In this document: positions 10,714-20,946 of the stretch, in pieces
Layout: every line of letters begins with the position of its first letter
Numbering within the stretch: position 1 is the stretch's first letter
Origin: Methanohalophilus sp.
GTDB taxonomy: Archaea > Halobacteriota > Methanosarcinia > Methanosarcinales > Methanosarcinaceae
NCBI RefSeq assembly: GCF_030156785.1
Contig: NZ_JASGLW010000008.1
Location: 1 to 64,000 of the forward strand
Reading direction: 5' to 3'
DNA length: 64,000 bases
The notes under the pieces: generated by a model
Told to the model about the DNA's origin: nothing
The model's input: the letters and a program-made list of their open reading frames with translations, nothing else
Database searches by the model: none
Translations under genes and position numbers: made by a program

Positions 10714-11947
10714 ATGACATTCCTACGGCATTGATTTGCTGTATAAGTTCGGTAAATTGCTCAACCTCAAAATCTAACACAACTTCTTTTGTTAAACCTA
10801 TTGACATTTCACCGTCATATGTAAGCTGGTCTGGGCCACGACGAATAAGGCGATCAACACCATCCATGCACAGGGTTTCCTTGATCTCATTGTCATGGGC
10901 CAGGGTGCGCCCTGGTATAATAATAGTTTCTTCCAGATTTGAAAGATTGAGATTTCTGAAATCCTCAATTGTAATCAGGCACCCTATATCCTTTTCCACC
11001 GGCACAACTCTTACATGACTACCAAGTTTGTCAAAAATCTCCTGAAGGCGGGAATATGCAGCCAGACTGGTAATTACGGTAGCCTTTTTTGTGATTTTCG
11101 GGAGCTTTGCAAGGTAATCAGGCTCGTTTCTGATAGCAAAGGGACAACTGATCAGAGGATCTTCAAGAGGAGTGCCTGTTATCCTTATATCATACTTCGC
11201 AGCCTTCTTTCGTACAACAGAAGTAAATTCTTCAATGCTGTGTGTTTTTATGCCTTCAAGAATCGGAGCATTGGCAAGTATTAGACCTTCTTTGAAGGAA
11301 TTCGCAAATCGCATAAGAATGGCGCCTTTTGCGCCCATCTCTTCAAGATCCTGTAGAGTTTGGTCAAGTATATCCGCATCATTTACCCCAGGAATCACAA
11401 CAATTGCAGCATATACGTCACATGATTCACAGAATCGCTTCAAGGATTCAAGGGATACCTGTGGCTGTGGGTCATTCATATATTTGCGCCTGAGCTCCGG
11501 ATCTGTGGCAAAAACACTAAAAGAAACTTCAGTGACACCTGCTTCTATATAAAAATCCGCTTCTTCTACAGAAGTGAAACCTTTACCACTGGTGTATCCT
11601 AGATGTATGGGGCGCCCAAACTGGGACAGGAAATATACAAGGTCAGGCAGTTCTTCGTAGCAACTAATATCTCCACCACCACTGATTGTGAATTTTTCTA
11701 CATTTTCTATATTAGCGTTGGAGAAATGGAGAGACTGCGATACTTCCCTCATGACAACCTGAGCGGGTTTAAACCCCGGGTAGGATTCTTTAATGCTTCT
11801 TGTACAGTAATCGCATCCCTTTGAAAAGGGGAAACAATGTTTACATCCAAAGGGAGGCACATCCTTAACTTTGCGAAAGTAGCAATATGAACAAAAGCCG
11901 TTACAATCTATTCCCGGGCTGCCGCCAACATCTGCGATAATCTCCAT
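10706..11947 (-). CDS. mmp10: Methanogenesis marker 10: radical SAM methyltransferase of McrA arginine
   Basis: This 413-residue radical SAM protein matches methanogenesis marker 10 (Mmp10, also MamA), which makes the 5-methylarginine of McrA using a cobalamin-dependent mechanism. The iron-sulfur motif is CNGFCSYC (Cys15, Cys19, Cys22), followed by a second Cys-rich stretch ([16 protein letters not shown]) typical of this family, and the GGGD element near residue 92. It is divergent from mcrB, with 289 bases between the start codons, the same neighbourhood as in Methanosarcina. Its target arginine is Arg286 of the mcrA product below. The 3-prime end overlaps polC by 8 bases. Confidence 0.93.
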   Translation of the reverse strand: MEIIADVGGSPGIDCNGFCSYCYFRKVKDVPPFGCKHCFPFSKGCDYCTRSIKESYPGFKPAQVVMREVSQSLHFSNANIENVEKFTISGGGDISCYEELPDLVYFLSQFGRPIHLGYTSGKGFTSVEEADFYIEAGVTEVSFSVFATDPELRRKYMNDPQPQVSLESLKRFCESCDVYAAIVVIPGVNDADILDQTLQDLEEMGAKGAILMRFANSFKEGLILANAPILEGIKTHSIEEFTSVVRKKAAKYDIRITGTPLEDPLISCPFAIRNEPDYLAKLPKITKKATVITSLAAYSRLQEIFDKLGSHVRVVPVEKDIGCLITIEDFRNLNLSNLEETIIIPGRTLAHDNEIKETLCMDGVDRLIRRGPDQLTYDGEMSIGLTKEVVLDFEVEQFTELIQQINAVGMSFT

Positions 11948-12236
11948 GATGGGGAAAATGTAGAAAAAGGTACTACTAAACTATTGTGGTCAGTTCCTCC
12001 AGATATCATGTCAAATAAACAAAAAGAATGACGAATAACCAGGGATTTTGACTCTTTACTCCTAGCTAATCCAAAAGCTTTAAACCTAAAAGAAGACATT
12101 GCTGAAATGAATCATCTTCAAGAAAACCGACTGGAAATCAATCTACTCTTGGATTGTGTCGTCAGATCGTCCTCGCTCAAGCGTAGTTGACTTCCAAATG
12201 GGGATTTTCTTGCTAACAACTAAAGGAGGAAAATAC
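11948..12236. promoter_or_regulatory. Divergent mmp10 / mcrB control region
   Basis: This stretch separates the divergent mmp10 and mcr genes and must hold both promoters. A TATA-like tttaaacc at 12079-12086 points toward mcrB and would give a 5-prime leader of roughly 130 bases. The mcrB ribosome site aaaggagg (12222-12229) is unusually strong and lies 7 bases before a GTG start, fitting a very highly expressed operon. Confidence 0.45.
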
Positions 12237-13541
12237 GTGTCTGATAAAGTAGACATCTACAGTGACAAAGGAAAACTGTTAGAAAGCGGCGTTGATATTG
12301 CAGACCTTGCGCCAACAAGGAACGCAGCCATCAAACGTATTATTACCGACACCAAGAGAACGGTGGCTGTCAACCTCGCTGGAATTGAAAAGGCACTTGC
12401 AACCGGTAAAATGGGTCCCAAAGCGGCTCAGATTAGAGGTCGCGGAATGAACTTCAGTATTGTCGATGATGCAGGTGCAATTGCCGACAAAGTTAATGAA
12501 CTCGTTATGGTCGAAGATGGAGATGACACCGTTGTAGAGACCCTTAGTGGCGGAAAACAGTTGCTTGTACAGCTCCCAACCGCAAGAATAAGCGCAGGTG
12601 CAGATTATGCTGCCTCTCTTACAGTCAGTGCAGCTGCTGTTGTCCAGACCATTATTGACATGTACAACGTTGACATGTTCGATGCACCAATCGTAAAGGG
12701 TGCCGTATGGGGTAATTACCCACAGACTATGGATATGAAAGGCGGTAATGTTGCATCTATTCTCAACATCCCACAGAACAACGAAGGTCTGGGATACTCC
12801 CTGAGGAACATTATGACCAACCACATTGCAGCAATCACACACCGCAAAGCAATGAACGCTGCAGCTCTCTCTTCAGTCTATGAACAGACAGGAATGTTTG
12901 AGATGGGTAACGCAGTAGGTCCATTCGAGAGACATCAGCTTCTCGGATTTGCATATCAGGGTCTTAACGCAAATAATATTGTATACGATCTAGTGAAAGA
13001 AAACGGTAAAGACGGTACTATTGGTACTGTGGTCCAGTCAACCGTTGGCAGGGCAATTGAAGATGGCATAATCAGTGTCGACACAACTGCCCCTTCAGGA
13101 TACAAGTTCTACAAAGCAAACGACGTGTCCGCCTGGAATGCATATGCAGCTGCTGGTCTCCTCGCAGCAACCATGGTAAACTGTGGTGCTGGAAGGGCAG
13201 CTCAGAACGTTTCATCTACAATTCTGTACTTCAACGATATCATTGAGAAGGAAACTGGATTACCAGGCTGTGACATGGGTAGAGCTCAGGGTACAGCAGT
13301 CGGTTTCTCCTTCTTCAGCCACTCAATTTATGGTGGCGGTGGACCCGGTATATTCAACGGTAACCACGTCGTAACCAGACACTCCAGAGGATTTGCAATT
13401 CCATGTGTATCCGCTGCAGTTGCTCTTGACGCAGGTACCCAGATGTTCAGCATCGAAAAAACATCAGCGCTTATCGGTGATGTATTTGGATCCATCAAGG
13501 AGTTCAGGGAGCCCATTGACTCGATCGCAGAAACTCTCTAA
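12237..13541 (+). CDS. mcrB: Methyl-coenzyme M reductase beta subunit
   Basis: The beta chain (434 residues) of methyl-coenzyme M reductase, which releases methane from methyl-CoM and coenzyme B using nickel F430. I start it at GTG 12237, giving [17 protein letters not shown], which aligns with the known McrB N-terminus and sits behind aaaggagg; an upstream in-frame ATG at 12156 would add 27 residues with no counterpart in the family. The C-terminal [18 protein letters not shown] is a hallmark of McrB. First gene of mcrBDCGA. Confidence 0.97.
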   Translation: MSDKVDIYSDKGKLLESGVDIADLAPTRNAAIKRIITDTKRTVAVNLAGIEKALATGKMGPKAAQIRGRGMNFSIVDDAGAIADKVNELVMVEDGDDTVVETLSGGKQLLVQLPTARISAGADYAASLTVSAAAVVQTIIDMYNVDMFDAPIVKGAVWGNYPQTMDMKGGNVASILNIPQNNEGLGYSLRNIMTNHIAAITHRKAMNAAALSSVYEQTGMFEMGNAVGPFERHQLLGFAYQGLNANNIVYDLVKENGKDGTIGTVVQSTVGRAIEDGIISVDTTAPSGYKFYKANDVSAWNAYAAAGLLAATMVNCGAGRAAQNVSSTILYFNDIIEKETGLPGCDMGRAQGTAVGFSFFSHSIYGGGGPGIFNGNHVVTRHSRGFAIPCVSAAVALDAGTQMFSIEKTSALIGDVFGSIKEFREPIDSIAETL

Positions 13542-13570
13542 GATTGTCACAGGATGTTAAAGGTTTCACA

Positions 13571-14068
13571 ATGACAAACAGTTCTTCAGACAACGGAAAT
13601 CCTTTTCAGATAGAAATATTCCCCAGTAGGTTAGTTAGGCCTGCCACTGCTAAAGAATTGCTGAATGAAATCAGCAAAATTGACGGGATCATAAGGGCTT
13701 TTATACAGGGCCCTCGCTTGCCAACCGAAGTTCCCTACGGACCTGCTAAAGGAAGTGTGGTTAATCACGGTTCAAGAGAACATGTGAAAGTAGGGGATGT
13801 GGATATTGAATTGTCAATAATGGTGGGCAGAATACGTCTGGAAATAGAACATGAAGATGTGAAAATAAAACTCCGGGAAGTATGTGAGCGAGTACTTCCC
13901 TTTGGATTTGAAATCCGGGAGGGGCTTTTCATCCCAAAGAAACAAACTATTTCAGACTATGCAAAAAGAGGGCCTGGAGCTGATCCGAAGTTTCTTGGTC
14001 TTTATGATCCTAAAAGCAAACCGGATAAACAAATTACTATACTGAATTCCGAAGAAAACGAGGCGTAA
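13571..14068 (+). CDS. mcrD: Methyl-coenzyme M reductase operon protein D
   Basis: McrD (165 residues from ATG 13571) is a small accessory protein of the mcr operon thought to bind or help deliver F430 or assemble the enzyme; it is not part of the final hexamer. ATG 13571 has an aaaggt site at proper spacing; an in-frame TTG at 13544 lies only 2 bases behind the mcrB stop and is less likely. The family stretches QIEIFPSRLVRPATA, GPxYGPAKGSVVNHG-like residues and LPFGFEIREG are present. Confidence 0.93.
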   Translation: MTNSSSDNGNPFQIEIFPSRLVRPATAKELLNEISKIDGIIRAFIQGPRLPTEVPYGPAKGSVVNHGSREHVKVGDVDIELSIMVGRIRLEIEHEDVKIKLREVCERVLPFGFEIREGLFIPKKQTISDYAKRGPGADPKFLGLYDPKSKPDKQITILNSEENEA

Positions 14069-14073
14069 GTATA

Positions 14074-14691
14074 ATGGTAACTTTTGATCGGGAAACACAA
14101 GTAGTTGATTGCCGACACGGTATGGGGCTTGGCCATGGAGGGGGGCTTGCACAGCGCGGTACTCTTTCAGAGGCTGGTCATGCTGATGTTGTTGCAGTCG
14201 CTATGAGTCCCGGCAGAAGACACATTACCAAGCCAGTATGTGAACTCACTTATGGAATGCGTAAAGAAGGCATTCAGGTGAGTGTACTTGTTCTCAATAG
14301 TGGCTCCGGGGAACCGGATGCAAAAATGAGATCAGGATCTTTTGGAATCAATCCGGATGAAGTAGAGCAGATTAACAGGCACAAATTAGCCGTTATTCAC
14401 ACGGGAAATATCAAGGATCATGTTGTAAAGAAAGTGAGGGAAATACTGAAATATGCAGATATCCCCGCAATAATCGTAACACAGACGATGGTCGATTATG
14501 AGGATTTTGCAAAAATCGGTATTAAAACAAGACTGGTGAAACCAGTAGAAAATAACATCCAGACAAAGGGAAAAGTGATGGAAATTGTAACTGGCGTGAC
14601 AAGAGGTGAAACCTGTCCTAGGGACAAGTTGAACGAATTAGTCAAAGCAGTAAATTCCACCATGAAATCAATCAATCATAGAGGAGTGTAA
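14074..14691 (+). CDS. mcrC: Methyl-coenzyme M reductase operon protein C
   Basis: McrC (205 residues) takes part in the ATP-dependent activation of Mcr, reducing the nickel cofactor as part of a larger complex. The N-terminal stretch VDCRHGMGLGHGGGLAQRGT and the middle MSPGRRHITKPVCELTYG are characteristic. It lies 5 bases after mcrD and 3 bases before mcrG. The third gene of the operon in the order usual for Methanosarcinaceae. Confidence 0.95.
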   Translation: MVTFDRETQVVDCRHGMGLGHGGGLAQRGTLSEAGHADVVAVAMSPGRRHITKPVCELTYGMRKEGIQVSVLVLNSGSGEPDAKMRSGSFGINPDEVEQINRHKLAVIHTGNIKDHVVKKVREILKYADIPAIIVTQTMVDYEDFAKIGIKTRLVKPVENNIQTKGKVMEIVTGVTRGETCPRDKLNELVKAVNSTMKSINHRGV

Positions 14692-14694
14692 ATT

Positions 14695-15441
14695 ATGGCA
14701 TATGAACCACAATTCTACCCAGGCGCAACATCTGTTGCAGAAAACAGAAGGAAGCACATGTCCGGGGATGTTGAGAAACTCAGGGAGATCTCTGACGACG
14801 ACTTAACAACCGTTCTTGGACACCGTGCACCAGGTACTGACTATCCAAGCACTCACCCACCACTTGCAGAAATGGGTGAACCAGAGTGCTCAATCCGTGA
14901 AATTGTAGAACCCACACCAGGCGCAAAAGCTGGTGACAGAATTAGGTACGTGCAGTTTGTCGACTCAATGTACAACGCACCTGCTACCCCATACTTCAGG
15001 TCATACAACGCTTCAATCAACTTCAGAGGCGTAGATCCAGGTACACTTTCCGGTCGTCAGGTAGTTGAAGCCCGTGAAAGGGACATGGAAGAACTTGCAA
15101 AATTCCAGATTGAGACAGAAATGACCTGCCCAGCACTTTCAAGCCTTCGTGGCGCAACCGTGCACGGTCACTCACTCCGTCTTCAGGAAGATGGTGTTAT
15201 GTTTGACATGCTTGAAAGAACTGTCCTTGAAAACGGATATATTGTAGCCGTGAAAGACCAGGTTGGAAGGCCAATTGACAAGAAGGTAAACATGGGCAAA
15301 CCAATGTCCGAGGAAGAAGCTGCAAAGAGGACTACCATCTATCGTGTGGACAATGTCCCCTACAGAAGTGACTCCGAAGTTATCGAATGGGTTCACAGGG
15401 TATTTGAGCAGAGAACCAAATATGGATTCCAGCCCCTATGA
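14695..15441 (+). CDS. mcrG: Methyl-coenzyme M reductase gamma subunit
   Basis: The gamma chain (248 residues) of methyl-coenzyme M reductase, one of three chains in the (abg)2 hexamer. The family start AYEPQFYPGATSVAENRRKH and the middle DDDLTTVLGHRAPG are seen. A strong gaggag site precedes the ATG by a few bases. It is 10 bases ahead of mcrA. Codon use is strongly biased as in the other mcr structural genes, in line with very high expression. Confidence 0.97.
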   Translation: MAYEPQFYPGATSVAENRRKHMSGDVEKLREISDDDLTTVLGHRAPGTDYPSTHPPLAEMGEPECSIREIVEPTPGAKAGDRIRYVQFVDSMYNAPATPYFRSYNASINFRGVDPGTLSGRQVVEARERDMEELAKFQIETEMTCPALSSLRGATVHGHSLRLQEDGVMFDMLERTVLENGYIVAVKDQVGRPIDKKVNMGKPMSEEEAAKRTTIYRVDNVPYRSDSEVIEWVHRVFEQRTKYGFQPL

Positions 15442-15451
15442 GGTGATATAA

Positions 15452-17170
15452 ATGGCAGATGATAGAAAGAAACTGTTCCAGAAACACTTGGAAATTAAAT
15501 TCACAAAGGAACATGGCACCAACAAGATGGAAGGCGGAAAAATCACCGATATGAGGATCAAGTACCACCGTCTTGGTGTTGACCAGAACCCAAGAAAACT
15601 TGAAATGAAGAAAGCCGGTCAGGAAATTGCAAAGAAGAGAGGTCTTGTCGGATACAACCCAATGATGCACTGTGGTGGTATTCCACTGGGTCAGAGGGCA
15701 CTTACCCCGTCATTCATTTCGGGTACTGACATGATGGTCGAAATTGATGACCTGCATTATGTCAACAACGCTGCAATGCAGCAGATGTGGGATGATATCC
15801 GCAGAACCTGTATTGTAGGTATGGACATGGCTCACGAGACTCTTGAGAAGAGGCTCGGTATTGAAGTTACCCCTGAGACCATTAACCACTATCTTGAGAC
15901 CCTCAACCACGCCCTTCCAGGCGGTGCGGTCGTTCAGGAGCACATGGTGGAGACCCATCCAGCACTCGTGGATGACTGTTATGTAAAGATCTTTACAGGT
16001 GACGATGAACTTGCTGATGAAATTGATGACCAGTTCCTCATTGACATCAACAAGGAATTCCCAGAAGATCAGGCAGAACAGCTCAAAGCCGCAATCGGTA
16101 AGACAACATGGCAGGCAGCTCACATCCCTACTATCGTAACCAGGACAACTGATGGTGGTCAGACCAGCAGATGGATTGCAATGCAGGTTGGTATGTCTTA
16201 CATTTCAGCATATGGAATGTGTGCTGGAGAAGCGGCTGTAGCAGACCTTTCATTTGCTGCAAAGCATGCTGCTGTTGTTAACATGGGTGACATGCTCCCA
16301 GCAAGACGTGCTCGTGCACCAAATGAGCCCGGAGGAATTACCTTCGGTAACATGGCTGATATTGTCCAGACAAGCCGTGTAGATCCGGATGACCCTGCAC
16401 ACGTAACCCTTGAAGTAGTTGGTGCAGGCTGTATGCTTTATGACCAGATCTGGCTAGGTTCCTACATGTCTGGTGGTGTAGGATTCACACAGTATGCAAC
16501 CGCTGCATATACCAACAACATTCTGGATGACAACCTCTACTATGACGTTGACTACATCAACGACAAGTATGACGGTGCAGCCAACAAGGGTACTGACAAC
16601 AAGGTCAAACCAAGCCTTGAAGTAGTCAAGGACATCGCAACAGAATCCACACTATATGGTCTCGAGAACTACGAGAAATATCCAGTTGCACTGGAAGACC
16701 ATTTCGGTGGTTCCCAGAGAGCAACCGTATTGTCCGCAGCAGCAGGAAGTGCAACATCCCTTGCAACCGGAAACGCCAATGCAGGTCTCTCAGCATGGTA
16801 CCTCTGTATGTATCTGCACAAGGAAGGACACGGTCGCCTTGGTTTCTTCGGATACGATCTGCAGGATCAATGTGGTGCAACCAACACTTTCTCCTATCAG
16901 GGAGACGAAGGTCTGCCTCATGAACTCCGTGGTCCAAACTATCCCAACTACGCCATGAATGTAGGTCATCAGGGTGGTTATGCTGCAATCGCAGCTGCTG
17001 CACACGCAGGTCGTGGAGATGCATTTGCACTCAACCCACTGATCAAGATCTGTTTCGCAGATGACTTGCTGCCTTTCGACTTCACAGCTCCAAGGAAGGA
17101 GTTCGGAAGAGGTGCTCTCCGCGAGTTCGAGCCCGCTGGAGAAAGGTCGCTCATCATTCCGGCAAAGTAA
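15452..17170 (+). CDS. mcrA: Methyl-coenzyme M reductase alpha subunit
   Basis: The 572-residue catalytic alpha chain. Residues known to be modified in characterised Mcr enzymes are all present: His272 in [10 protein letters not shown] (N-methylhistidine site), Arg286 in [10 protein letters not shown] (the Mmp10 target), Gly467 in [10 protein letters not shown] (thioglycine site) and Cys474 in the same stretch (S-methylcysteine site). Numbering agrees with the Methanosarcina enzyme within one or two residues. [16 protein letters not shown] follows. The mmp10 gene is next door; the YcaO/TfuA thioglycine genes are not in this window. Last gene of the operon, ended by a strong terminator. Confidence 0.98.
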   Translation: MADDRKKLFQKHLEIKFTKEHGTNKMEGGKITDMRIKYHRLGVDQNPRKLEMKKAGQEIAKKRGLVGYNPMMHCGGIPLGQRALTPSFISGTDMMVEIDDLHYVNNAAMQQMWDDIRRTCIVGMDMAHETLEKRLGIEVTPETINHYLETLNHALPGGAVVQEHMVETHPALVDDCYVKIFTGDDELADEIDDQFLIDINKEFPEDQAEQLKAAIGKTTWQAAHIPTIVTRTTDGGQTSRWIAMQVGMSYISAYGMCAGEAAVADLSFAAKHAAVVNMGDMLPARRARAPNEPGGITFGNMADIVQTSRVDPDDPAHVTLEVVGAGCMLYDQIWLGSYMSGGVGFTQYATAAYTNNILDDNLYYDVDYINDKYDGAANKGTDNKVKPSLEVVKDIATESTLYGLENYEKYPVALEDHFGGSQRATVLSAAAGSATSLATGNANAGLSAWYLCMYLHKEGHGRLGFFGYDLQDQCGATNTFSYQGDEGLPHELRGPNYPNYAMNVGHQGGYAAIAAAAHAGRGDAFALNPLIKICFADDLLPFDFTAPRKEFGRGALREFEPAGERSLIIPAK

Positions 17171-17190
17171 ATCTGAAAATATATACCAAT

Positions 17191-17228
17191 TGCAGGTGCT
17201 TTTGCACCTGCATATCTGTTTTTTATTA
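17191..17228 (+). terminator. Intrinsic terminator of the mcr operon
   Basis: A perfect 9-bp stem, tgcaggtgc (17191-17199) with gcacctgca (17204-17212) and a 4-base loop, followed by a T-rich tract around 17219-17226. It begins 20 bases behind the mcrA stop. Confidence 0.85.
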
Positions 17229-17313
17229 ATCCCATGGGGTACCTTATCATTACCCGATAGTTTTATCTGTTTATGACCATTCTATTCACAATCCCTATAA
17301 GCAGGCGGTAATC

Positions 17314-18654
17314 ATGACCATTGATATTGAAAGTAAAGTCATTGAAGCAAAAAACGCATCTATTAGTCTTTCCAGTGTAAGTACTGCCATCAAAAATAAG
17401 GCACTTGAAAATATGGCAGATGCACTCGGTAAAAACAGGGACATGATACTTGAAGCAAACAAAAAGGATCTGGAAATGGCCGGGAAGATGCTTCAGGAAA
17501 ACAAACTTTCACAGGCACTTGTTGATAGGCTGAAGGTAGATGACAATAAAATTGATAGCATGATTGCCGGAATAAAGGATGTAATAAAACTTAATGATCC
17601 AACCGGTGAAACCTTGCAGTGCCTTGAGCTTGATAAAGGGCTTGTACTCTACAAGGTCAGCTGTCCCATAGGTCTGATAGGGGTTATTTTTGAATCACGG
17701 CCTGATGTTGTTCCACAGGTAATGTCACTCTGCCTGAAGAGTGGGAATGCAACAATATTCAAGGGAGGAAGCGAAGCCCTCTATTCCAACCGCACAATTT
17801 TCAATATACTCAAAGATGCTATCAAAAACACGGAAGGTATTCCTGAAGAGGCTTTCCAGTTAATGGAAACAAGGGAAGAAGTAATGGACATTCTTTCTTT
17901 TGATGACTACATCGATTTACTTATTCCACGTGGTTCCAATGCGTTTGTAAAATATATACAGGAGAATACTAAGATACCTGTGCTGGGTCATGCTGATGGC
18001 ATATGTCACGTATATGTCGACAATGAAGCGGACCTTGAAAAGGCAGTTGATGTGTGCTTTGATTCAAAAGTTCAGTACCCAGCAGTCTGCAATGCCATGG
18101 AAACAATGCTGGTACATTCCGGCATTGCAGGTGAGTTCTTGCCTGCAATGCTTAAAAAGTTCGCAGAATCGGGCGTTGAACTAAGACTTGATGAGATGTC
18201 AATGGATATTGCCCGCAAGGAAGCAATTTCCGCAAAAAACGCTACTGATGAAGACTGGTATACTGAGTATAATGACTTGATACTCTCAGTTAAAATTGTA
18301 GGCGACATGAGAGAAGCCATTGATCACATTAACAAATATGGATCACATCATACCGATGCAATTGTCACAGAAAACCAGCAGAAGATGAAGGACTTCGCAG
18401 CACTTGTGGATTCGTCAAGTGTGATGATTAATGCATCCACTCGATTTGCTGATGGGTTCAGATATGGAAAAGGTGCTGAAGTTGGAATAAGTACAAATAA
18501 GATACATGCAAGGGGTCCTGTGGGAATGGAGGGTCTTGTTATTTACAAGTATATTCTTATAGGAAATGGTGATAAAGTTGCCGATTACAGTGGTCCAGGT
18601 GCAAAGAGTTATACACATAATGAATTGAACTCAAAAATTGAGTATGTACTGTAA
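17314..18654 (+). CDS. proA: Glutamate-5-semialdehyde dehydrogenase
   Basis: ProA (446 residues) reduces glutamyl 5-phosphate to glutamate 5-semialdehyde in proline synthesis. The aldehyde dehydrogenase fold is shown by GVIFESRPDVVPQ, the cofactor stretch LKSGNATIFKGGSEA, the catalytic Cys in VQYPAVCNAMET and NASTRFADGFRYG near the C-terminus. It lies 35 bases ahead of proB in the reversed order proA-proB. Proline may matter as a building block only or also for osmotic balance; the sequence does not tell. Confidence 0.95.
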   Translation: MTIDIESKVIEAKNASISLSSVSTAIKNKALENMADALGKNRDMILEANKKDLEMAGKMLQENKLSQALVDRLKVDDNKIDSMIAGIKDVIKLNDPTGETLQCLELDKGLVLYKVSCPIGLIGVIFESRPDVVPQVMSLCLKSGNATIFKGGSEALYSNRTIFNILKDAIKNTEGIPEEAFQLMETREEVMDILSFDDYIDLLIPRGSNAFVKYIQENTKIPVLGHADGICHVYVDNEADLEKAVDVCFDSKVQYPAVCNAMETMLVHSGIAGEFLPAMLKKFAESGVELRLDEMSMDIARKEAISAKNATDEDWYTEYNDLILSVKIVGDMREAIDHINKYGSHHTDAIVTENQQKMKDFAALVDSSSVMINASTRFADGFRYGKGAEVGISTNKIHARGPVGMEGLVIYKYILIGNGDKVADYSGPGAKSYTHNELNSKIEYVL

Positions 18655-18689
18655 ATCAGATTACTTACATTACCTAGGAGCCGGCACAA

Positions 18690-19820
18690 TTGACAGACAG
18701 GAAAGAATTACTGGGAGACGTACAAAAAATTGTGGTTAAAATAGGGACTACTTCTATTAGCAGGGAAGATGGTAGTCTCGACACTGATTTTATGGAACAG
18801 GTGGCTTCTCAGGTATCCAGACTCCATAAGGAAGGCAGACAGGTAATACTGGTCAGCTCAGGTTCCATTGGAACTGGCATAGAGATTCTGGGACTTAACT
18901 CAAGGCCTCGAGAAATTCCCATGCGCCAGGCAGCAGCAGCAGTTGGACAAAGCATCCTTATGCAGAAATGGATGGAAGCTTTCAGGATATATGGTCTGAA
19001 CGTCGCCCAGATTCTGCTTACATATGAATCTTTTACAAACAGGCTTACTTACCTGAATTTACGTAACAGTATATCCGCACTGCTTGATTTTGGGGTTATA
19101 CCCATCATAAATGAAAATGACCCTACCTGCGTCCATGAAATTGAAGCAACTCTTGGAGATAATGACAAACTTTCCGCGATGGTTGCCAGCAAAATCGAAG
19201 CTGACCTGCTCATAATACTTTCTGATATTGATGGCCTTTATGATAAGAATCCTAAAAGGAATCCGAATGCAAAATTATTGAAGACGGTTGAGAAAATCAC
19301 TCCTACAATTGAGAGTTATGGAGGAAGTCCTACAAGTACTAAAGGAATCGGTGGCATGAGAACAAAAATTGAAGCCGCCAAAATATGTAACCTTTCAGGC
19401 TGTCATATGATCATTGCAAATAGTCAGGTTAAAGACGTAATTTTGAATATCATTTATGGGCAAGATATTGGAACGTTATTTGTAGCAGATAAGGAAGTAC
19501 ATTCAAACAGGATAAGGTGGATTCTGCTTGCCCGTTCCGCCGGAAAAATTATAGTAGATGAAGGAGCTTGCAATGCACTTCAAAATAGGATGAGTTTGCT
19601 TCCTTCAGGAGTCATTGATATTGTCGGAAATTTCGATCGTGGAGATATTGTGGAAATTGACTGCAATGGCAAAATTTTCGCAAAGGGCATAACGGATTAC
19701 ACATCCGATGAACTCCAGAAAATCAAGGGTAAGCACACAAATATGATTGCTGATATTCTGGGGTACAAAAATTATGACCATGTTGTGAAAAAGGAAAACA
19801 TCGCATTAATTCAGAGTTAA
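18690..19820 (+). CDS. proB: Glutamate 5-kinase
   Basis: ProB (376 residues) phosphorylates glutamate at the gamma carboxyl, the first step to proline. The amino acid kinase domain begins KIVVKIGTTSIS and contains LVSSGSIGTGIE, NENDPTC and GDNDKLSA; a PUA domain fills the last 100 residues (GACNALQNRMSLLPSGV). The start is a TTG at 18690, chosen because taggag (18675-18680) lies 9 bases upstream and the protein then begins just before the kinase strand. The proC gene is not in the window. Confidence 0.93.
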   Translation: MTDRKELLGDVQKIVVKIGTTSISREDGSLDTDFMEQVASQVSRLHKEGRQVILVSSGSIGTGIEILGLNSRPREIPMRQAAAAVGQSILMQKWMEAFRIYGLNVAQILLTYESFTNRLTYLNLRNSISALLDFGVIPIINENDPTCVHEIEATLGDNDKLSAMVASKIEADLLIILSDIDGLYDKNPKRNPNAKLLKTVEKITPTIESYGGSPTSTKGIGGMRTKIEAAKICNLSGCHMIIANSQVKDVILNIIYGQDIGTLFVADKEVHSNRIRWILLARSAGKIIVDEGACNALQNRMSLLPSGVIDIVGNFDRGDIVEIDCNGKIFAKGITDYTSDELQKIKGKHTNMIADILGYKNYDHVVKKENIALIQS

Positions 19821-19908
19821 ACCGTTATGCGAACCAATATTCCCGGTTAGCTCCTGTGAATATAACAACTGAATAACTTTTTTTGTAGTATTCAAAATAT
19901 AAAACCAC

Positions 19909-20943
19909 TTAGTTTTGCTCTTCAAAATACTTTCTTGTAAGAAGATAAGTGCTTGAAACTATGATTGTCAACAGAAATAAACCTATGAGCAAGCTTTCGG
20001 CTGTAAAATCCTGCCATGAGTGTACAGATGCCCACATTCCACTTCTGGTTACAAAAGTAGCAAAAACTACCAGTATGAATGAACAGGTCGAAAGTAATGG
20101 GGCTGTAAAAGTGAACTTTTCTTTTTTACTGTATCGGGTGTGCAGGAAAGCTGTCGAAGCAAGCCATGGAATCAAGGATGATGTTTCAACCGGATCCCAT
20201 GACCAATACCATGCGCCCCAACCGAGGACTTCATAAGCCCAGAATCCTCCTAGACCTATTCCTGCAGTCAGGAAAAGCCATCCAACTCTCATCCAATCAC
20301 CGGCAATGTTTTTCCAACCATCGTCATTTAAAAGCATGCCAGAAATAGTAGCTGCAAATGGAATTGTGAAAGCTGCATATCCGATGAATAGGACAGGAGG
20401 ATGGACAGCCATCCATGGATTACGGAGCAATGGGTTTAGGCCCTGACCATCCTGAAGGTGATAAGCATGGACAAAGGGATTCCAATTCGATATGGCTATT
20501 GATTGGGCTTTTACATAATATACTGCAAAAGGATTATCCAATACCAATATCAACAGGTATACAGATAATATAAAAAGAGATATTGTTCGTGTATATTCCA
20601 CCATTTCAGACCGATTTTGCGAGGTGTACCTCATGATCAGCAATATGAAACTGAGTGCCCATGACCACAATAAAAGCGAGCCTTGTTGCCCTGCCCACAT
20701 AGCAGACAAACGGTAATACCACCCAAGATCAAGGCTTGAGTGTTGATATACATAGGTGTAAGAAGCCTCTACATTGTAGAGGTAATATAGAAAAAGCATA
20801 CAGGTAAGTGAAATAAATAAAAAGGACATTATCTCAAATTTATATGATAGATTAATCTTTTTAATCTTAAAAGGAGTGGATAATAGTGCTGCTCCAAATG
20901 CAAAGATAAATGAAGCCCATATAAAAACCATACCGAAATTCAT
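19909..20943 (-). CDS. ccmF1: Cytochrome c maturation protein CcmF, N-terminal half (heme handling)
   Basis: A 344-residue membrane protein equal to the N-terminal half of bacterial CcmF, the heme lyase component that joins heme to apocytochrome c outside the membrane. The heme-binding WWD domain is at 241-255 (GWGAWYWSWDPVE), preceded by HPPVLFIGYAAF and a run of about nine hydrophobic helices. It lies 3 bases downstream of the gene for the C-terminal half, whose TGA comes just before its ATG. The gene ends in TAA, so the split is not a UAG effect. The order, C-terminal half first, is unusual. Confidence 0.88.
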   Translation of the reverse strand: MNFGMVFIWASFIFAFGAALLSTPFKIKKINLSYKFEIMSFLFISLTCMLFLYYLYNVEASYTYVYQHSSLDLGWYYRLSAMWAGQQGSLLLWSWALSFILLIMRYTSQNRSEMVEYTRTISLFILSVYLLILVLDNPFAVYYVKAQSIAISNWNPFVHAYHLQDGQGLNPLLRNPWMAVHPPVLFIGYAAFTIPFAATISGMLLNDDGWKNIAGDWMRVGWLFLTAGIGLGGFWAYEVLGWGAWYWSWDPVETSSLIPWLASTAFLHTRYSKKEKFTFTAPLLSTCSFILVVFATFVTRSGMWASVHSWQDFTAESLLIGLFLLTIIVSSTYLLTRKYFEEQN

Positions 20944-20946
20944 TTT

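Noticed and set aside
11172-11552. Plus-strand frames within mmp10
   Set aside because: Shadows of a well-identified radical SAM gene on the other strand, with no start site or family pattern.
12156-12236. Longer mcrB starting at ATG 12156
   Set aside because: The extra 27 residues have no counterpart in McrB, and a strong ribosome site directly precedes GTG 12237.
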